From the NCBI GenBank assembly GCA_002338565.1, contig DDIN01000006.1:403900-467899 (forward strand): 64,000 bases of DNA, read 5' to 3'. How positions within the stretch are numbered: position 1 is the stretch's first letter; each line of letters starts with the position of its first letter. The position numbers and the translations under genes were made by a program. A model generated the notes under the pieces. That model made no database searches. It worked only from the letters and a program-made list of their open reading frames with translations, and was not told the origin of the DNA. Positions 50,131 through 58,978 of this stretch are shown in pieces. Origin of the DNA: Hyphomonadaceae bacterium UBA1849 (GTDB taxonomy: Bacteria > Pseudomonadota > Alphaproteobacteria > Caulobacterales > Hyphomonadaceae).

Positions 50131-51470
50131 CGTTTTTTACCCCCCAAACGAGACTTCTTGATCATGCCTTCATACTGGTGCGCCACCAGATGAGACTGAA
50201 TCTGTGTTACTGTATCCATAGTCACAGAAACAACAATAAGAAGCGATGTACCACCAAGGTAGAATGGAATACTCGGCACCTGTGCTCTGAGGATCTCAGG
50301 AAGGAGACAGATAAAGGTCAGGTAAGCCGCGCCAATCACTGTGAGTCGTGTGAGGACGAAGTCGAGATATTCGGCAGTACGCTTACCAGGACGGATGCCC
50401 GGCACGAAGCCACCATATTTACGCAGATTGTCCGCAGTCTCTTCCGGGTTGAACACGATGGACGTGTAGAAGAACGCGAAGAAGATAATCATCAGCGCAT
50501 AGAGAAGAATGAAGCCGATCTGGCCAGGGCCGAGCAGCGCAACGACGGTGCCGAGAATGCCCGAAGGCGCAGAACCGTCTGCCCCCATCGTAAAGTTGGC
50601 AATCGTCGCCGGCAGAAGCAGAAGCGAAGAAGCGAAGATCGGCGGGATAACACCAGCGGTGTTCAGCTTGAGCGGCAGGAAGCTCGTCTGCCCCTGCTGC
50701 ATCTGATTCCCTTGCTGGCGTTTCGGATACTGAATGAGGATCCGGCGCTGGGAACGCTCGATGAAGACAATGAATACGATCATCGCGATCGCCATAAGCA
50801 GGATACCCGCAACGAACGGGAAGCTCATTGTGCCTGAGTAGCTGGATGTCACCAGATTGAAAATGGCTTTTGGAAGCTCTGCGACGATGCCCGCAAAAAT
50901 GATCAGCGAGATACCGTTACCTACACCGCGGGATGTTACCTGCTCACCCATCCACATCAGGAGAAGCGTACCACCGGTCATGGTTACAACGGTCGAGATC
51001 GTGAAGAAGATCGAGGACATGCCGTCCATACGCGCTTCCTGAAGGCCCTGAGAGATACCAAAGGACTGAACCAGCGCGAACAATACCGTCAGGTAGCGCG
51101 TATACTGGTTGATCTGCTGCCTGCCCGTCTCGCCCTCTTTCTTCAGGCGTTCAAGCGATGGCGAAGCCGTCGTCATGAGCTGCATGATGATCGACGCGGA
51201 AATGTACGGCATCACGTTCAGCGCAAAGATACCCATGCGCTCGATCGCGCCGCCAGCGAACATATTCAGGTTACCCAGAATGCCGTCCTGCTGTTGCTGG
51301 AACATGATCGCGAACTGAGCCGGGTCAATGCCGGGGATCGGGAGATAGGTACCGAGGCGATACGCCACCAGAATACCGAGAGTGAAGAGAATACGCTGCT
51401 GAAGCTCTTTGGCCTTACCAAAAGCTTCAAAGCTCATATTCTTCGCAAGCTGTTCTGTCGCTGACGCCAC
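50127..51470 (-). CDS. secY: Preprotein translocase subunit SecY
   Basis: A 447-residue SecY with ten membrane helices, the channel of the Sec translocon. The cytoplasmic loops with ERSQRRILIQYPKRQ and GFVPGIRPGKRTAEYL are diagnostic for contacts with SecA and the ribosome. Translation starts at GTG 51470 with AAGGAGG five bases upstream. A terminator-like hairpin precedes it in the 115-base gap after rplO, so its level may be set separately from the ribosomal genes. Confidence 0.97.
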   Translation of the reverse strand: MASATEQLAKNMSFEAFGKAKELQQRILFTLGILVAYRLGTYLPIPGIDPAQFAIMFQQQQDGILGNLNMFAGGAIERMGIFALNVMPYISASIIMQLMTTASPSLERLKKEGETGRQQINQYTRYLTVLFALVQSFGISQGLQEARMDGMSSIFFTISTVVTMTGGTLLLMWMGEQVTSRGVGNGISLIIFAGIVAELPKAIFNLVTSSYSGTMSFPFVAGILLMAIAMIVFIVFIERSQRRILIQYPKRQQGNQMQQGQTSFLPLKLNTAGVIPPIFASSLLLLPATIANFTMGADGSAPSGILGTVVALLGPGQIGFILLYALMIIFFAFFYTSIVFNPEETADNLRKYGGFVPGIRPGKRTAEYLDFVLTRLTVIGAAYLTFICLLPEILRAQVPSIPFYLGGTSLLIVVSVTMDTVTQIQSHLVAHQYEGMIKKSRLGGKKR

Positions 51471-51509
51471 ACGCGCCTCCTTATACCCGTTCGGCCCAAG
51501 TCATAATGC

Positions 51510-51542
51510 AAAAAGGCCTGCTGCCAAATGCAACAGGCCTTT
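51510..51542 (-). terminator. Terminator-like hairpin between rplO and secY
   Basis: On the minus strand AAAGGCCTG (51542-51534) pairs with CAGGCCTTT (51520-51512), followed by T to 51510. It has the form of a rho-independent terminator inside the spc cluster, so it may attenuate transcription into secY and adk. Confidence 0.65.
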
Positions 51543-51585
51543 AAATCGGCACTTGGCACTGATTTGTGAAGCCTGAAATTAGGCT

Positions 51586-52065
51586 TTATTCAGATTCGTC
51601 GGAAGACGGAGCTGTTACTGTGACATTTCCGCCAGCAGCTTTAACAGCTTCGATCGCCGCTTTAGACGCGCCAGTAACGGTTATGTTCAGACCTTTAGGT
51701 GTATCACCCTTCGCGAGAAGGCGTACGCCATCACGTGAACGACGCAGAACGCCGGATGTCACCAGGACTTCTTCTGTTACTTCAGCTTTGCCATCAATCT
51801 GTCCGCTTTCTATCGCCTTCGCGATACGGCCGAGATTAACCCAGGTGTACTTTTTGGTGTTCGGCGCTTTGAAGCCTCGCTTCGGAAGACGCATATAGAT
51901 AGGCATTTGCCCACCTTCGAAACCGTTAAGCGCAACACCTGAACGGGATTTCTGACCTTTGACACCGCGTCCGCCGGTTTTACCCGTGCCAGAGCCGACA
52001 CCGCGGCCCAAACGCTTACGGGCTTGTACGGCGCCCGTGTTATCAGAGAGTTCATTGAGTTTCAT
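51586..52065 (-). CDS. rplO: 50S ribosomal protein L15
   Basis: A 159-residue L15: MKLNELSDNTGA, then the Gly/Lys-rich KRLGRGVGSGTGKTGGRGVKGQKSRSG that enters 23S rRNA. The C-terminal globular part is typical. It follows rpmD after 40 bases; a hairpin then separates it from secY. Confidence 0.97.
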   Translation of the reverse strand: MKLNELSDNTGAVQARKRLGRGVGSGTGKTGGRGVKGQKSRSGVALNGFEGGQMPIYMRLPKRGFKAPNTKKYTWVNLGRIAKAIESGQIDGKAEVTEEVLVTSGVLRRSRDGVRLLAKGDTPKGLNITVTGASKAAIEAVKAAGGNVTVTAPSSDESE

Positions 52066-52105
52066 GTCGATAACCTCACCAGAGCAGACCGGCTAAATGC
52101 CGGGC

Positions 52106-52297
52106 TCAGGCCTTGTCTTCTACGATTTCAACCATGTGCTGAACCTTGGCAATCATGCCTCGGACAGCCGGCGTATCTTCCAGCTCACGCTCGCGACCGA
52201 TCTTGTTCAGACCAAGGCCGACCAGCGTAGCACGCTGGTCATTCTTGCGACGGATCGGGCTACCGGTCTGGCGAACTGTAATAGTCTTTTTAGCCAT
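52106..52297 (-). CDS. rpmD: 50S ribosomal protein L30
   Basis: A 63-residue L30: KTITVRQTGSPIRRKNDQRATLVGLGLNKIGRERELEDTP is the conserved core. It lies between rpsE and rplO, with gaps of 11 and 40 bases. Confidence 0.97.
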   Translation of the reverse strand: MAKKTITVRQTGSPIRRKNDQRATLVGLGLNKIGRERELEDTPAVRGMIAKVQHMVEIVEDKA

Positions 52298-52308
52298 AAC
52301 GAGAGCTC

Positions 52309-52917
52309 CTAGTTCGCTGCGTCAGCCATGCCCGCTTCAGAAGCACCATCAGCACGACGGCCGACAATGTCCTGAACCTTCAGGCCACGCTTGGAAGCGA
52401 CAGACCGTGGGCTGCTTTGGTTTTTGAGCGCGTCGAATGTCGCGCGGACCATGTTGTACGGGTTAGACGTGCCAAGAGACTTAGCAACAACGTCCTGAAC
52501 ACCGAGAACATCGAGAACCGCACGCATCGGACCACCAGCGATAACGCCAGTACCTGGAGGCGCTGCACGAAGGACAACTTTACCAGCGCCGTGACGACCA
52601 CGACCATCATGGTGAAGTGTACGACCTTCGCGCAGTGGAACGCGGATCATTTTCTTCTTGGCTTCGTCAGTTGCCTTGCGGATCGCTTCAGGTACTTCAC
52701 GCGCCTTACCGTGACCAAAGCCTACACGGCCCTTCTGGTCGCCGACTACGACGAGTGCAGCAAAACCGAAGTTCTTACCGCCTTTAACAACTTTGGCGAC
52801 GCGGTTGATTCCGACCAGGCGATCTACGAATTCGCTCTGCTCTTCTTCGCGCTTGTCCTTGCCCCGGCCACGGCCGCGACCACGGCCTTCACCGCTGCCT
52901 TTTCTTTCTTCAGCCAT
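52309..52917 (-). CDS. rpsE: 30S ribosomal protein S5
   Basis: A 202-residue S5. The core has INRVAKVVKGGKNFGFAALVVVGDQKGRVGFGHGKA, which shapes the mRNA entry and fidelity region. Unlike the 166-residue E. coli protein, it has a charged N-terminal extension of about 25 residues with repeated Gly-Arg, and a longer C terminus. Extensions of this kind are frequent in alphaproteobacteria. Confidence 0.96.
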   Translation of the reverse strand: MAEERKGSGEGRGRGRGRGKDKREEEQSEFVDRLVGINRVAKVVKGGKNFGFAALVVVGDQKGRVGFGHGKAREVPEAIRKATDEAKKKMIRVPLREGRTLHHDGRGRHGAGKVVLRAAPPGTGVIAGGPMRAVLDVLGVQDVVAKSLGTSNPYNMVRATFDALKNQSSPRSVASKRGLKVQDIVGRRADGASEAGMADAAN

Positions 52918-52926
52918 TACCGTCTC

Positions 52927-53289
52927 CTAGAATTTCAGGCCGCCTTCACGCGCGGCATCCGCCAGCGCCTTGATTCGGCCGTGGAACATGTAACCACCGC
53001 GGTCGAAGACAACGTCTTCTACACCGGCTTTAGAGGCACGTTCTGCGATCAGCTTGCCAATAGAGGCTGCTGCGTCAGATGTACCGCCGTTTGGCGTAGA
53101 CGAGCGGAAGTCTTTTTCCTGCGTGGAAGCGAAAGCGAGCGTGATACCACGTTCGTCGTCGATCACCTGAGCGGCGATGTTCTTGGAGGAGCGCACCACG
53201 GACAGACGAGGACGACCAGTAGCCTGCTTGCGCAGTTTGGCACGAACCCGCTGAGCGCGACGCATGAGTTTTTCGCGTGGCGTCTTCAT
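52927..53289 (-). CDS. rplR: 50S ribosomal protein L18
   Basis: A 120-residue L18 binding 5S rRNA: RRAQRVRAKLRKQATGRPRLSVVRSSKNIAAQVIDD at the N terminus and FDRGGYMFHGRIKALADAAREGGLKF at the C terminus. It starts two bases after rplF and ends nine before rpsE. Confidence 0.97.
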   Translation of the reverse strand: MKTPREKLMRRAQRVRAKLRKQATGRPRLSVVRSSKNIAAQVIDDERGITLAFASTQEKDFRSSTPNGGTSDAAASIGKLIAERASKAGVEDVVFDRGGYMFHGRIKALADAAREGGLKF

Positions 53290-53291
53290 GG

Positions 53292-53822
53292 TTACTTCTT
53301 CTTACCTTCTTTGCGACGAACCTGCTCGCCGGCATAACGGATACCTTTGCCTTTGTATGGCTCAGGTGGACGATACTTGCGGATCTCTGCAGCAACCTGA
53401 CCAACAGCTTGTTTGTCAGCGCCAGCGATCTTCACTTCCGTTGGCTTGGTAGAAGACAGTGAAATGCCTTCCGGAGCCTTGTAAATGACATCGTGCGAGA
53501 AACCGAGCGAGAGCTTGACGTCGCTACCCTGCATTTGAGCACGGTAACCAACGCCTACGAGTTCGAGCTCTTTTTCATAACCTTCGGTAACACCGAGGAC
53601 CATGTTCTGAGCGCGAGCACGCATTGTGCCCCACATTGCGCGAGCACGTTTAGATTCATCCTTAGGCGTGAACGTAACAGAGTTGTCGCTGACTTCGACA
53701 TTTACGTCGTCAACAACAGTCAGTGTCAGTTCGCCTTTAGGGCCCTTCGCGGTGAGCACTCGGTCTGCGAGAGACAGAGTAGCTTTGCCACCTTCGACAG
53801 GAAGTTTACCGATACGAGACAT
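53292..53822 (-). CDS. rplF: 50S ribosomal protein L6
   Basis: A 176-residue L6 with two similar domains: SRIGKLPVEGGKATLSL at the start and RKYRPPEPYKGKGIRYAGEQVRRKEGKKK at the end, the rRNA-binding tail near the GTPase centre. Position between rpsH and rplR is standard. Confidence 0.97.
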   Translation of the reverse strand: MSRIGKLPVEGGKATLSLADRVLTAKGPKGELTLTVVDDVNVEVSDNSVTFTPKDESKRARAMWGTMRARAQNMVLGVTEGYEKELELVGVGYRAQMQGSDVKLSLGFSHDVIYKAPEGISLSSTKPTEVKIAGADKQAVGQVAAEIRKYRPPEPYKGKGIRYAGEQVRRKEGKKK

Positions 53823-53837
53823 ACCTTGTTCCTTCCC

Positions 53838-54233
53838 TTAAACGACCCGGCAAAGGATTTCGCCACCCACATTCTCGTTACGCGCAGTGTTGTCAGACAT
53901 GACACCCTTTGGCGTAGAGAGAATGGAAATGCCCAGACCGTTCTGTACGAGCGGCAGATCCTTCACAGAAGAATAAACACGACGGCCTGGTTTAGAAATC
54001 CGGCGGATTTCAGAGATAACCGGCGAACCGTCATAATATTTAAGTTCGATGTCGATGTTCTTTTTGCCGTCTTTTTCGACTTCCGTGTAACCACGGATGT
54101 AGCCTTCAGACTGAAGAACCTCGAGCACGCGAACGCGAAGCTTAGATGCCGGCGTGGTCACTACTGACTTACCACGCATCTGAGCGTTACGGATACGTGT
54201 CAGCATATCGCCGAGAGGATCAGAAATGTTCAT
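53838..54233 (-). CDS. rpsH: 30S ribosomal protein S8
   Basis: A 131-residue S8: ISDPLGDMLTRIRNAQMRGK at the N terminus and GLGISILSTPKGVMSDNTARNENVGGEILCRVV at the C terminus. In E. coli S8 represses this cluster by binding the rplE leader region; whether that target exists here was not tested. Confidence 0.97.
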   Translation of the reverse strand: MNISDPLGDMLTRIRNAQMRGKSVVTTPASKLRVRVLEVLQSEGYIRGYTEVEKDGKKNIDIELKYYDGSPVISEIRRISKPGRRVYSSVKDLPLVQNGLGISILSTPKGVMSDNTARNENVGGEILCRVV

Positions 54234-54247
54234 TTAGATACCCTCCC

Positions 54248-54553
54248 TTACCAGCTAGATTTGACCATGCCAGGAACCTTACCAAGGTTGCCCAGCTCGC
54301 GAAGTGCCACACGTGACATCTTCAGCTTACGATAATAACCACGCGGACGACCGGTGACTTCGCAGCGATTGCGAACACGGATCGGCGCAGAGTTGCGCGG
54401 AAGCGCTGCCAGTTTGAGGCGAGCTTCGAAACGCTCTTCCAGCGGCAGATCTTCATTAGCGATCGCAGCTTTCAGACGCTCACGGCGACCGGCGTACTTT
54501 TTAACAAGCGCCTTACGCTTGTTGTTGCGTTCAATAGCAGACTTTTTAGCCAT
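54248..54553 (-). CDS. rpsN: 30S ribosomal protein S14
   Basis: A 101-residue S14 of the long, zinc-independent form: the end has RNSAPIRVRNRCEVTGRPRGYYRKLKMSRVALRELGNLGKVPGMVKSSW and lacks the paired C-x2-C zinc ligands. It follows rplE after 17 bases. Confidence 0.97.
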   Translation of the reverse strand: MAKKSAIERNNKRKALVKKYAGRRERLKAAIANEDLPLEERFEARLKLAALPRNSAPIRVRNRCEVTGRPRGYYRKLKMSRVALRELGNLGKVPGMVKSSW

Positions 54554-54570
54554 TTCTTGTCTCCCCGCGC

Positions 54571-55131
54571 TTAATTACGAAACGGGAAACCGAGGTGCTT
54601 CAGGAGCGCCTTAGCTTCTTCGTTCGTTTGCGCCGTGGTGCAAACAATGATGTCCATACCCCAGATCTGGTCGACCTGATCGTAGTTGATCTCCGGGAAT
54701 ACGATATGCTCTTTGATGCCCATGGCGTAGTTGCCATTGCCGTCAAAGCTCTTACCGTTCAGACCACGGAAGTCTTTCACACGCGGAAGCGCGATCGTGA
54801 CCAGGCGGTCCAGGAATTCAAACATACGGTCGCGACGCAGGGTCACTTTACAGCCGATGCTCATGCCCTCACGGAGCTTGAAACCAGCGATAGATTTACG
54901 CGCTTTAGTCGCAACAGGCTTCTGACCCGCAATAGCTTCCATATCGCGCAGAGCGGACTGGATCTTCTTGGAGTCAGCAACCGCTTCGCCGACACCCATG
55001 TTCAGAACGACTTTGTCGAGCTTAGGGATCTGCATAGGGTTGGTGTAGTTGAACTCTTCCTGTAGTTTCGGAACGATCTGTTCGCGATACAGCTCACGGA
55101 AGCGCGGTTCGTAAGTGGTGGCATCAGACAT
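54571..55131 (-). CDS. rplE: 50S ribosomal protein L5
   Basis: A 186-residue L5 binding 5S rRNA: PKLDKVVLNMGVGEAVADSKKIQSAL, the ATKARKSIAGFKLREGMSIGCKVTLR region, and MDIIVCTTAQTNEEAKALLKHLGFPF. Its start overlaps the rplX stop by eight bases, which suggests translational coupling. Confidence 0.97.
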   Translation of the reverse strand: MSDATTYEPRFRELYREQIVPKLQEEFNYTNPMQIPKLDKVVLNMGVGEAVADSKKIQSALRDMEAIAGQKPVATKARKSIAGFKLREGMSIGCKVTLRRDRMFEFLDRLVTIALPRVKDFRGLNGKSFDGNGNYAMGIKEHIVFPEINYDQVDQIWGMDIIVCTTAQTNEEAKALLKHLGFPFRN

Positions 55132-55441
55132 CGATGGCCTCCCCTGAACGTTTAGCGTAACGGACTTTGTTACCTTCTTCGTTCACACGGAAACCAACGC
55201 GTGTCGGCTTGCCGTCTTTCGGGTCAAGAAGTGCAACGTTAGAGACATCGATAGCTGCTTCGAAGCGCTTGATGCCGCCCTGGTCCATCTGGTTTGGTTT
55301 CTGGTGACGAGTAACAACGTTCACGCCAGAGACGATCACACGACCTTCTTTTGGCATAACCTGCGTTACTTCACCTTGCTTGCCCTTATCACGGCCAGCA
55401 AGAACGACGACGCGATCACCCTTTTTCACTTTGGCAGCCAT
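55124..55441 (-). CDS. rplX: 50S ribosomal protein L24
   Basis: A 105-residue L24 with the KOW motif KKGDRVVVLAGRDKGKQGEVTQVMPKEGRVIVSGVN, an assembly initiator of the large subunit. It overlaps rplN by one base and rplE by eight. Confidence 0.97.
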   Translation of the reverse strand: MAAKVKKGDRVVVLAGRDKGKQGEVTQVMPKEGRVIVSGVNVVTRHQKPNQMDQGGIKRFEAAIDVSNVALLDPKDGKPTRVGFRVNEEGNKVRYAKRSGEAIDV

Positions 55442-55809
55442 TACAGCACCTCCGGAGCCAGAGAGATAATCTTCATGTGGTCCTTAGCGCGAAGCTCACG
55501 CGGAACAGGGCCGAAGATACGTGTACCGATCGGATCACCATTATTGTTGATCAGAACAGCAGCGTTCGTGTCGAAACGGATCGCAGAACCGTCTGGACGT
55601 TTGATGTCTTTAGCAACGCGAACGACAACGGCTTTACGCACGTCACCTTTCTTCACGCGGCCTTTAGGAATCGCTTCCTTGATAGACACAACGATAATGT
55701 CGCCTACGCTGGCATAACGACGCTTAGCGCCACCCAGTACTTTGATGCACTGGACGCGACGTGCGCCGGAGTTGTCAGCGACCGACAGGTTTGTCTGCAT
55801 CTGAATCAT
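55441..55809 (-). CDS. rplN: 50S ribosomal protein L14
   Basis: A 122-residue L14: MIQMQTNLSVADNSGARRVQCIKVLGG at the start and GTRIFGPVPRELRAKDHMKIISLAPEVL at the end. It overlaps rpsQ by four bases and rplX by one. Confidence 0.98.
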   Translation of the reverse strand: MIQMQTNLSVADNSGARRVQCIKVLGGAKRRYASVGDIIVVSIKEAIPKGRVKKGDVRKAVVVRVAKDIKRPDGSAIRFDTNAAVLINNNGDPIGTRIFGPVPRELRAKDHMKIISLAPEVL

Positions 55810-56057
55810 GCGGCGTCTCCACCAGCTTGATCAGCCATGAGTTCCCAGCGCTTCAGTTTAGACTTTGGCGCACACTCAATGATTGAGACCTTTTGGCCTT
55901 CTACAGCCACGTTATTTTCATCATGGGCGTGGTAACGCTTAGATTTACGTACGGTCTTACGAAGCAGGGGATGCAGGAAAGTACGCTCAACACGTACGAT
56001 CGCTGTTTTGTCCTGCTTGGTGGAGACCACCACACCTTCCATAATCCGCCTAGGCAT
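55806..56057 (-). CDS. rpsQ: 30S ribosomal protein S17
   Basis: An 83-residue S17: EGVVVSTKQDKTAIVRVERTFLHPLLRKTVRKSKRYHAHDE, followed by the conserved VSIIECAPKSKLKRWEL. It follows rpmC after 21 bases and overlaps rplN. Confidence 0.97.
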   Translation of the reverse strand: MPRRIMEGVVVSTKQDKTAIVRVERTFLHPLLRKTVRKSKRYHAHDENNVAVEGQKVSIIECAPKSKLKRWELMADQAGGDAA

Positions 56058-56078
56058 ATTGCTTTTGCTCCCTCAGGT

Positions 56079-56279
56079 TCACGCAGCGCTGGTTTGCGTT
56101 TTCTCGCGAAGGATCGTTTGGATCCGAGCGATATCACGACGCACCTGGCGCACGCGGGCGGTGTTCTCCAGCTGGCCAGTAGCCTGCTGGAAGCGAAGAT
56201 TGAATTGCTCTTTTTTCAGAGCGACGAGCTGATCTTTCAGCTCGCTTTCAGTTTTAGCGCGAACGTCTTCCGCTTTCAT
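56079..56279 (-). CDS. rpmC: 50S ribosomal protein L29
   Basis: A 66-residue two-helix L29: VRAKTESELKDQLVALKKEQFNLRFQQATGQLENTARVRQVRRDIARIQTIL. It lies at the tunnel exit where SRP and trigger factor dock. It is 18 bases after rplP. Confidence 0.97.
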   Translation of the reverse strand: MKAEDVRAKTESELKDQLVALKKEQFNLRFQQATGQLENTARVRQVRRDIARIQTILREKTQTSAA

Positions 56280-56297
56280 AACGATCTCCTCTCGCGC

Positions 56298-56711
56298 TTA
56301 TTCAGCAATCCGGGTGACGACTTTAGTCTTGATCGGCAGTTTAGCCGCACCAAGGCGAAGAGCTTCACGAGCAACTTCGTCGTTCACACCATCAATTTCA
56401 AAAAGGATACGGCCCGGCTTCACTTTAGCGACCCAACGGTCGATTGAACCCTTACCTTTACCCATACGTACTTCAATTGGCTTCGCCGAAACTGGCAGGT
56501 CTGGGAACACACGGATCCAGACTTTACCCTGACGTTTCATCTGACGAGTGATCGCACGACGTGTCGCTTCGATCTGACGTGAGGTGATACGTTCCGGCTC
56601 GAGAGCCTTCAGGCCGTAAGAACCGAAGTTCAGAGAAAAGCCGCCTTTGGCATTTCCGTGAATCCGGCCCTTGAAAGCCTTACGAAACTTTGTGCGCTTT
56701 GGCTGCAGCAT
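56298..56711 (-). CDS. rplP: 50S ribosomal protein L16
   Basis: A 137-residue L16: MLQPKRTKFRKAFKGRIHGNAKGG at the start, ARRAITRQMKRQGKVWIRVFPDLPVSAKPIEVRMGKGKGS in the middle. It supports tRNA positioning at the peptidyl transferase centre. It is three bases after rpsC. Confidence 0.97.
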   Translation of the reverse strand: MLQPKRTKFRKAFKGRIHGNAKGGFSLNFGSYGLKALEPERITSRQIEATRRAITRQMKRQGKVWIRVFPDLPVSAKPIEVRMGKGKGSIDRWVAKVKPGRILFEIDGVNDEVAREALRLGAAKLPIKTKVVTRIAE

Positions 56712-56714
56712 TGA

Positions 56715-57452
56715 TTACGCTCCTGCACCTTCGCGGTTGCCCTGGCGCTCACCGCGTGGGCTCGTAGAGCGCGCGCGAGCTTCGCCTGAAGCTTCCTGTT
56801 TCTTGTCCTGAGCCATGGGATCGTGTTCCATGATCTCGCCCTTGTAGACCCAGACCTTGATACCGATGATACCATAGGTGGTCAGCGCTTCAGCTGTGCC
56901 GTAGTCAATGTCCGCACGCAGTGTGTGCAGCGGAACAGAACCCTCAGCATACTGCTCTGTACGCGCAATCTCTGCACCGCCGAGGCGGCCAGCAACCATT
57001 ACGCGAACACCCAGAGCGCCGAGACGCATAGCAGACTGGATCGAACGCTTCATCGCACGACGGAAAGAAGCACGACGCTCAAGCTGACGCGCAATGTCGT
57101 CTGCGATGAGTGTTGCGTCGATTTCCGGCTTGCGGATCTCAACAAGGTTCACGAAAACCTCGTCTTCGACGATCTTAGAGAGCTCTTTACGAAGCTTCTC
57201 GATGTCAGCGCCTTTTTTACCGATAACCATACCAGGGCGAGCCGTGTGGATGGTGATGCGGCATTTCTTGTGCGGGCGCTCAACGATGATCTTAGAGATA
57301 CCAGCTTGCTTAAGCTTGTTCTTAATGAACTCTCGGATCTTCAGATCTTCGTGAAGCAGACGGCCGTAATCAGCGCTGTCAGCATACCAGCGGGAATCCC
57401 ACGTACGGTTGATGCCAAGACGCAGACCAATCGGATTTACCTTCTGACCCAT
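56715..57452 (-). CDS. rpsC: 30S ribosomal protein S3
   Basis: A 245-residue S3: GQKVNPIGLRLGINRTWDSRWYAD, the KH domain with ARPGMVIGKKGADIEKLRKEL, and the C-terminal GIIGIKVWVYKGEI. A 25-residue charged tail rich in Arg, Ser and Gly follows. It overlaps rplV by one base. Confidence 0.97.
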   Translation of the reverse strand: MGQKVNPIGLRLGINRTWDSRWYADSADYGRLLHEDLKIREFIKNKLKQAGISKIIVERPHKKCRITIHTARPGMVIGKKGADIEKLRKELSKIVEDEVFVNLVEIRKPEIDATLIADDIARQLERRASFRRAMKRSIQSAMRLGALGVRVMVAGRLGGAEIARTEQYAEGSVPLHTLRADIDYGTAEALTTYGIIGIKVWVYKGEIMEHDPMAQDKKQEASGEARARSTSPRGERQGNREGAGA

Positions 57453-57844
57453 TATGCGGCCTCCTCAACAGCCATGCTCGTATCACGCACGACGATGGTA
57501 AGTTGCGAGAACGGCTTCAGGATGCGAGCCGCGCGACCACGTGCACGAGCGCGGAGGCGCTTCATGACGAGGTTTTTGCCGACGTATGCTTCAGCAACGA
57601 CCAGAGAGTCGATGTCGAGACCATGGTTGTTCTCAGCGTTGGCAATGGCGCTTTTCAGAGCCTTGCTAACGTCTTCAGCATGACGCTTCGGAGAAAACTC
57701 AAGCTCAGCGAGCGCTTTCTCAACAGTCAGACCACGAATGGACTGAGCGATCAGGTTAAGCTTCTGAGGGCTGATGCGGAGCATGCGAAGTACGCAACGC
57801 GCTTCGTTCTCAGCCTGTTTAGGAGCTGCCTTAGGCTTACCCAT
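57452..57844 (-). CDS. rplV: 50S ribosomal protein L22
   Basis: A 130-residue L22 with RMLRISPQKLNLIAQSIRGLTVEKALAELEFSPKRHAEDVSKALKSAIANAENNHGLD and the tunnel-lining loop RLRARARGRAARILKPFSQLTIVVRD. Gap of two bases from rpsS. Confidence 0.97.
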   Translation of the reverse strand: MGKPKAAPKQAENEARCVLRMLRISPQKLNLIAQSIRGLTVEKALAELEFSPKRHAEDVSKALKSAIANAENNHGLDIDSLVVAEAYVGKNLVMKRLRARARGRAARILKPFSQLTIVVRDTSMAVEEAA

Positions 57845-57846
57845 GA

Positions 57847-58125
57847 CTACCTCCGCTTCGCTTTCTTGTCCGCGCCGTGGCCGTAGTATGTACGGGTCGG
57901 AGCGAATTCGCCGAACTTGTGGCCAACCATTTCCTCAGAAACAGTAACCGGGATGAATTTGTTGCCGTTGTGGACCTGGAATGTCAGGCCAACAAAGTTT
58001 GGCAGGATCGTAGAGCGACGGGACCAGGTTTTGATCACTTCGCGCTTTTTGGATTCGCCAGCCGCCTCTGCTTTTTTCAGCAGATAGCCGTCGACGAATG
58101 GGCCTTTCCAGACAGAACGTGACAT
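57847..58125 (-). CDS. rpsS: 30S ribosomal protein S19
   Basis: A 92-residue S19: RSVWKGPFVDGYLLKKAEAA at the start, WSRRSTILPNFVGLTFQVHNGNKFIPVTVSEEMVGHKFGEFAPTRTY in the core. It lies in the small-subunit head and follows rplB after 11 bases. Confidence 0.98.
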   Translation of the reverse strand: MSRSVWKGPFVDGYLLKKAEAAGESKKREVIKTWSRRSTILPNFVGLTFQVHNGNKFIPVTVSEEMVGHKFGEFAPTRTYYGHGADKKAKRR

Positions 58126-58136
58126 GTCTAAGCGTC

Positions 58137-58967
58137 CTACTTCGATTTGTGACGGCTACGGATGATGAGACGATCCGTTGCCTTGTTTTTGCGGGTTTTT
58201 GGACCGCGGGTTTTCTTACCCCATGGCGTAACCGGGTGACGGCCACCAGAGGACTTACCCTCACCACCACCGTGCGGGTGATCGAACGGGTTCATGACAA
58301 CACCACGAACAGACGGACGCTTACCGAGGTGGCGCTTACGACCTGCTTTACCGAGGTTTTGGTTCATGTTGTCCGGGTTAGAAACCGCACCAACCGTTGC
58401 AAGGCAGCGGTCCATAACCATGCGGAGTTCACCGGAAGACAGTTTGATCTGAGCGTAGCCATCAGCGCGACCGACGAGCTGAGCGTAAGTGCCAGCTGAA
58501 CGTGCGATCTGAGCGCCCTTCTCAGGCTTCATCTCGATGTTGTGAATGATCGTACCAACCGGGATATTCTTCAGCGGCAGCGTGTTGCCAGGCTTGATGT
58601 CAGCCGTTGCAGAAGAAATAACCTGATCGCCAGGGCCGAGGCGCTGAGGTGCGATGATGTAAGCAAGCTCACCATCTTCGTACTTGATCAGAGCGATGAA
58701 CGCTGTGCGGTTCGGGTCGTACTCAAGGCGCTCAACCGTAGCAGCAACATCAAACTTGTTACGTTTGAAGTCTACTTTACGGTAGAGTTTCTTAGCACCA
58801 CCACCGATGCGGCGTGCAGTGATACGACCAGTGTTGTTGCGACCACCGTTCTTAGTGAGACCTTCAGTGAGGGTCTTTTCCGGGCGACCTTTGTGCAGGC
58901 CGGAACGGTCTACCAGAACGAGCTGGCGGCGACCCGGAGATGTCGGATTGAATGTCTTCAAAGCCAT
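58137..58967 (-). CDS. rplB: 50S ribosomal protein L2
   Basis: A 276-residue L2 with ALKTFNPTSPGRRQLVLVDR at the start and the functionally central GVVMNPFDHPHGGGEGKSSGGRHPVTPWG loop near the C terminus, close to the peptidyl transferase centre. It follows rplW after 11 bases. Confidence 0.98.
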   Translation of the reverse strand: MALKTFNPTSPGRRQLVLVDRSGLHKGRPEKTLTEGLTKNGGRNNTGRITARRIGGGAKKLYRKVDFKRNKFDVAATVERLEYDPNRTAFIALIKYEDGELAYIIAPQRLGPGDQVISSATADIKPGNTLPLKNIPVGTIIHNIEMKPEKGAQIARSAGTYAQLVGRADGYAQIKLSSGELRMVMDRCLATVGAVSNPDNMNQNLGKAGRKRHLGKRPSVRGVVMNPFDHPHGGGEGKSSGGRHPVTPWGKKTRGPKTRKNKATDRLIIRSRHKSK

Positions 58968-58978
58968 GACAGGTTTCC

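Noticed and set aside
56823..57683. 286-codon plus-strand frame across rpsC and rplV
   Set aside because: Shadow of two certain ribosomal genes; such long antisense frames recur along the whole ribosomal block.
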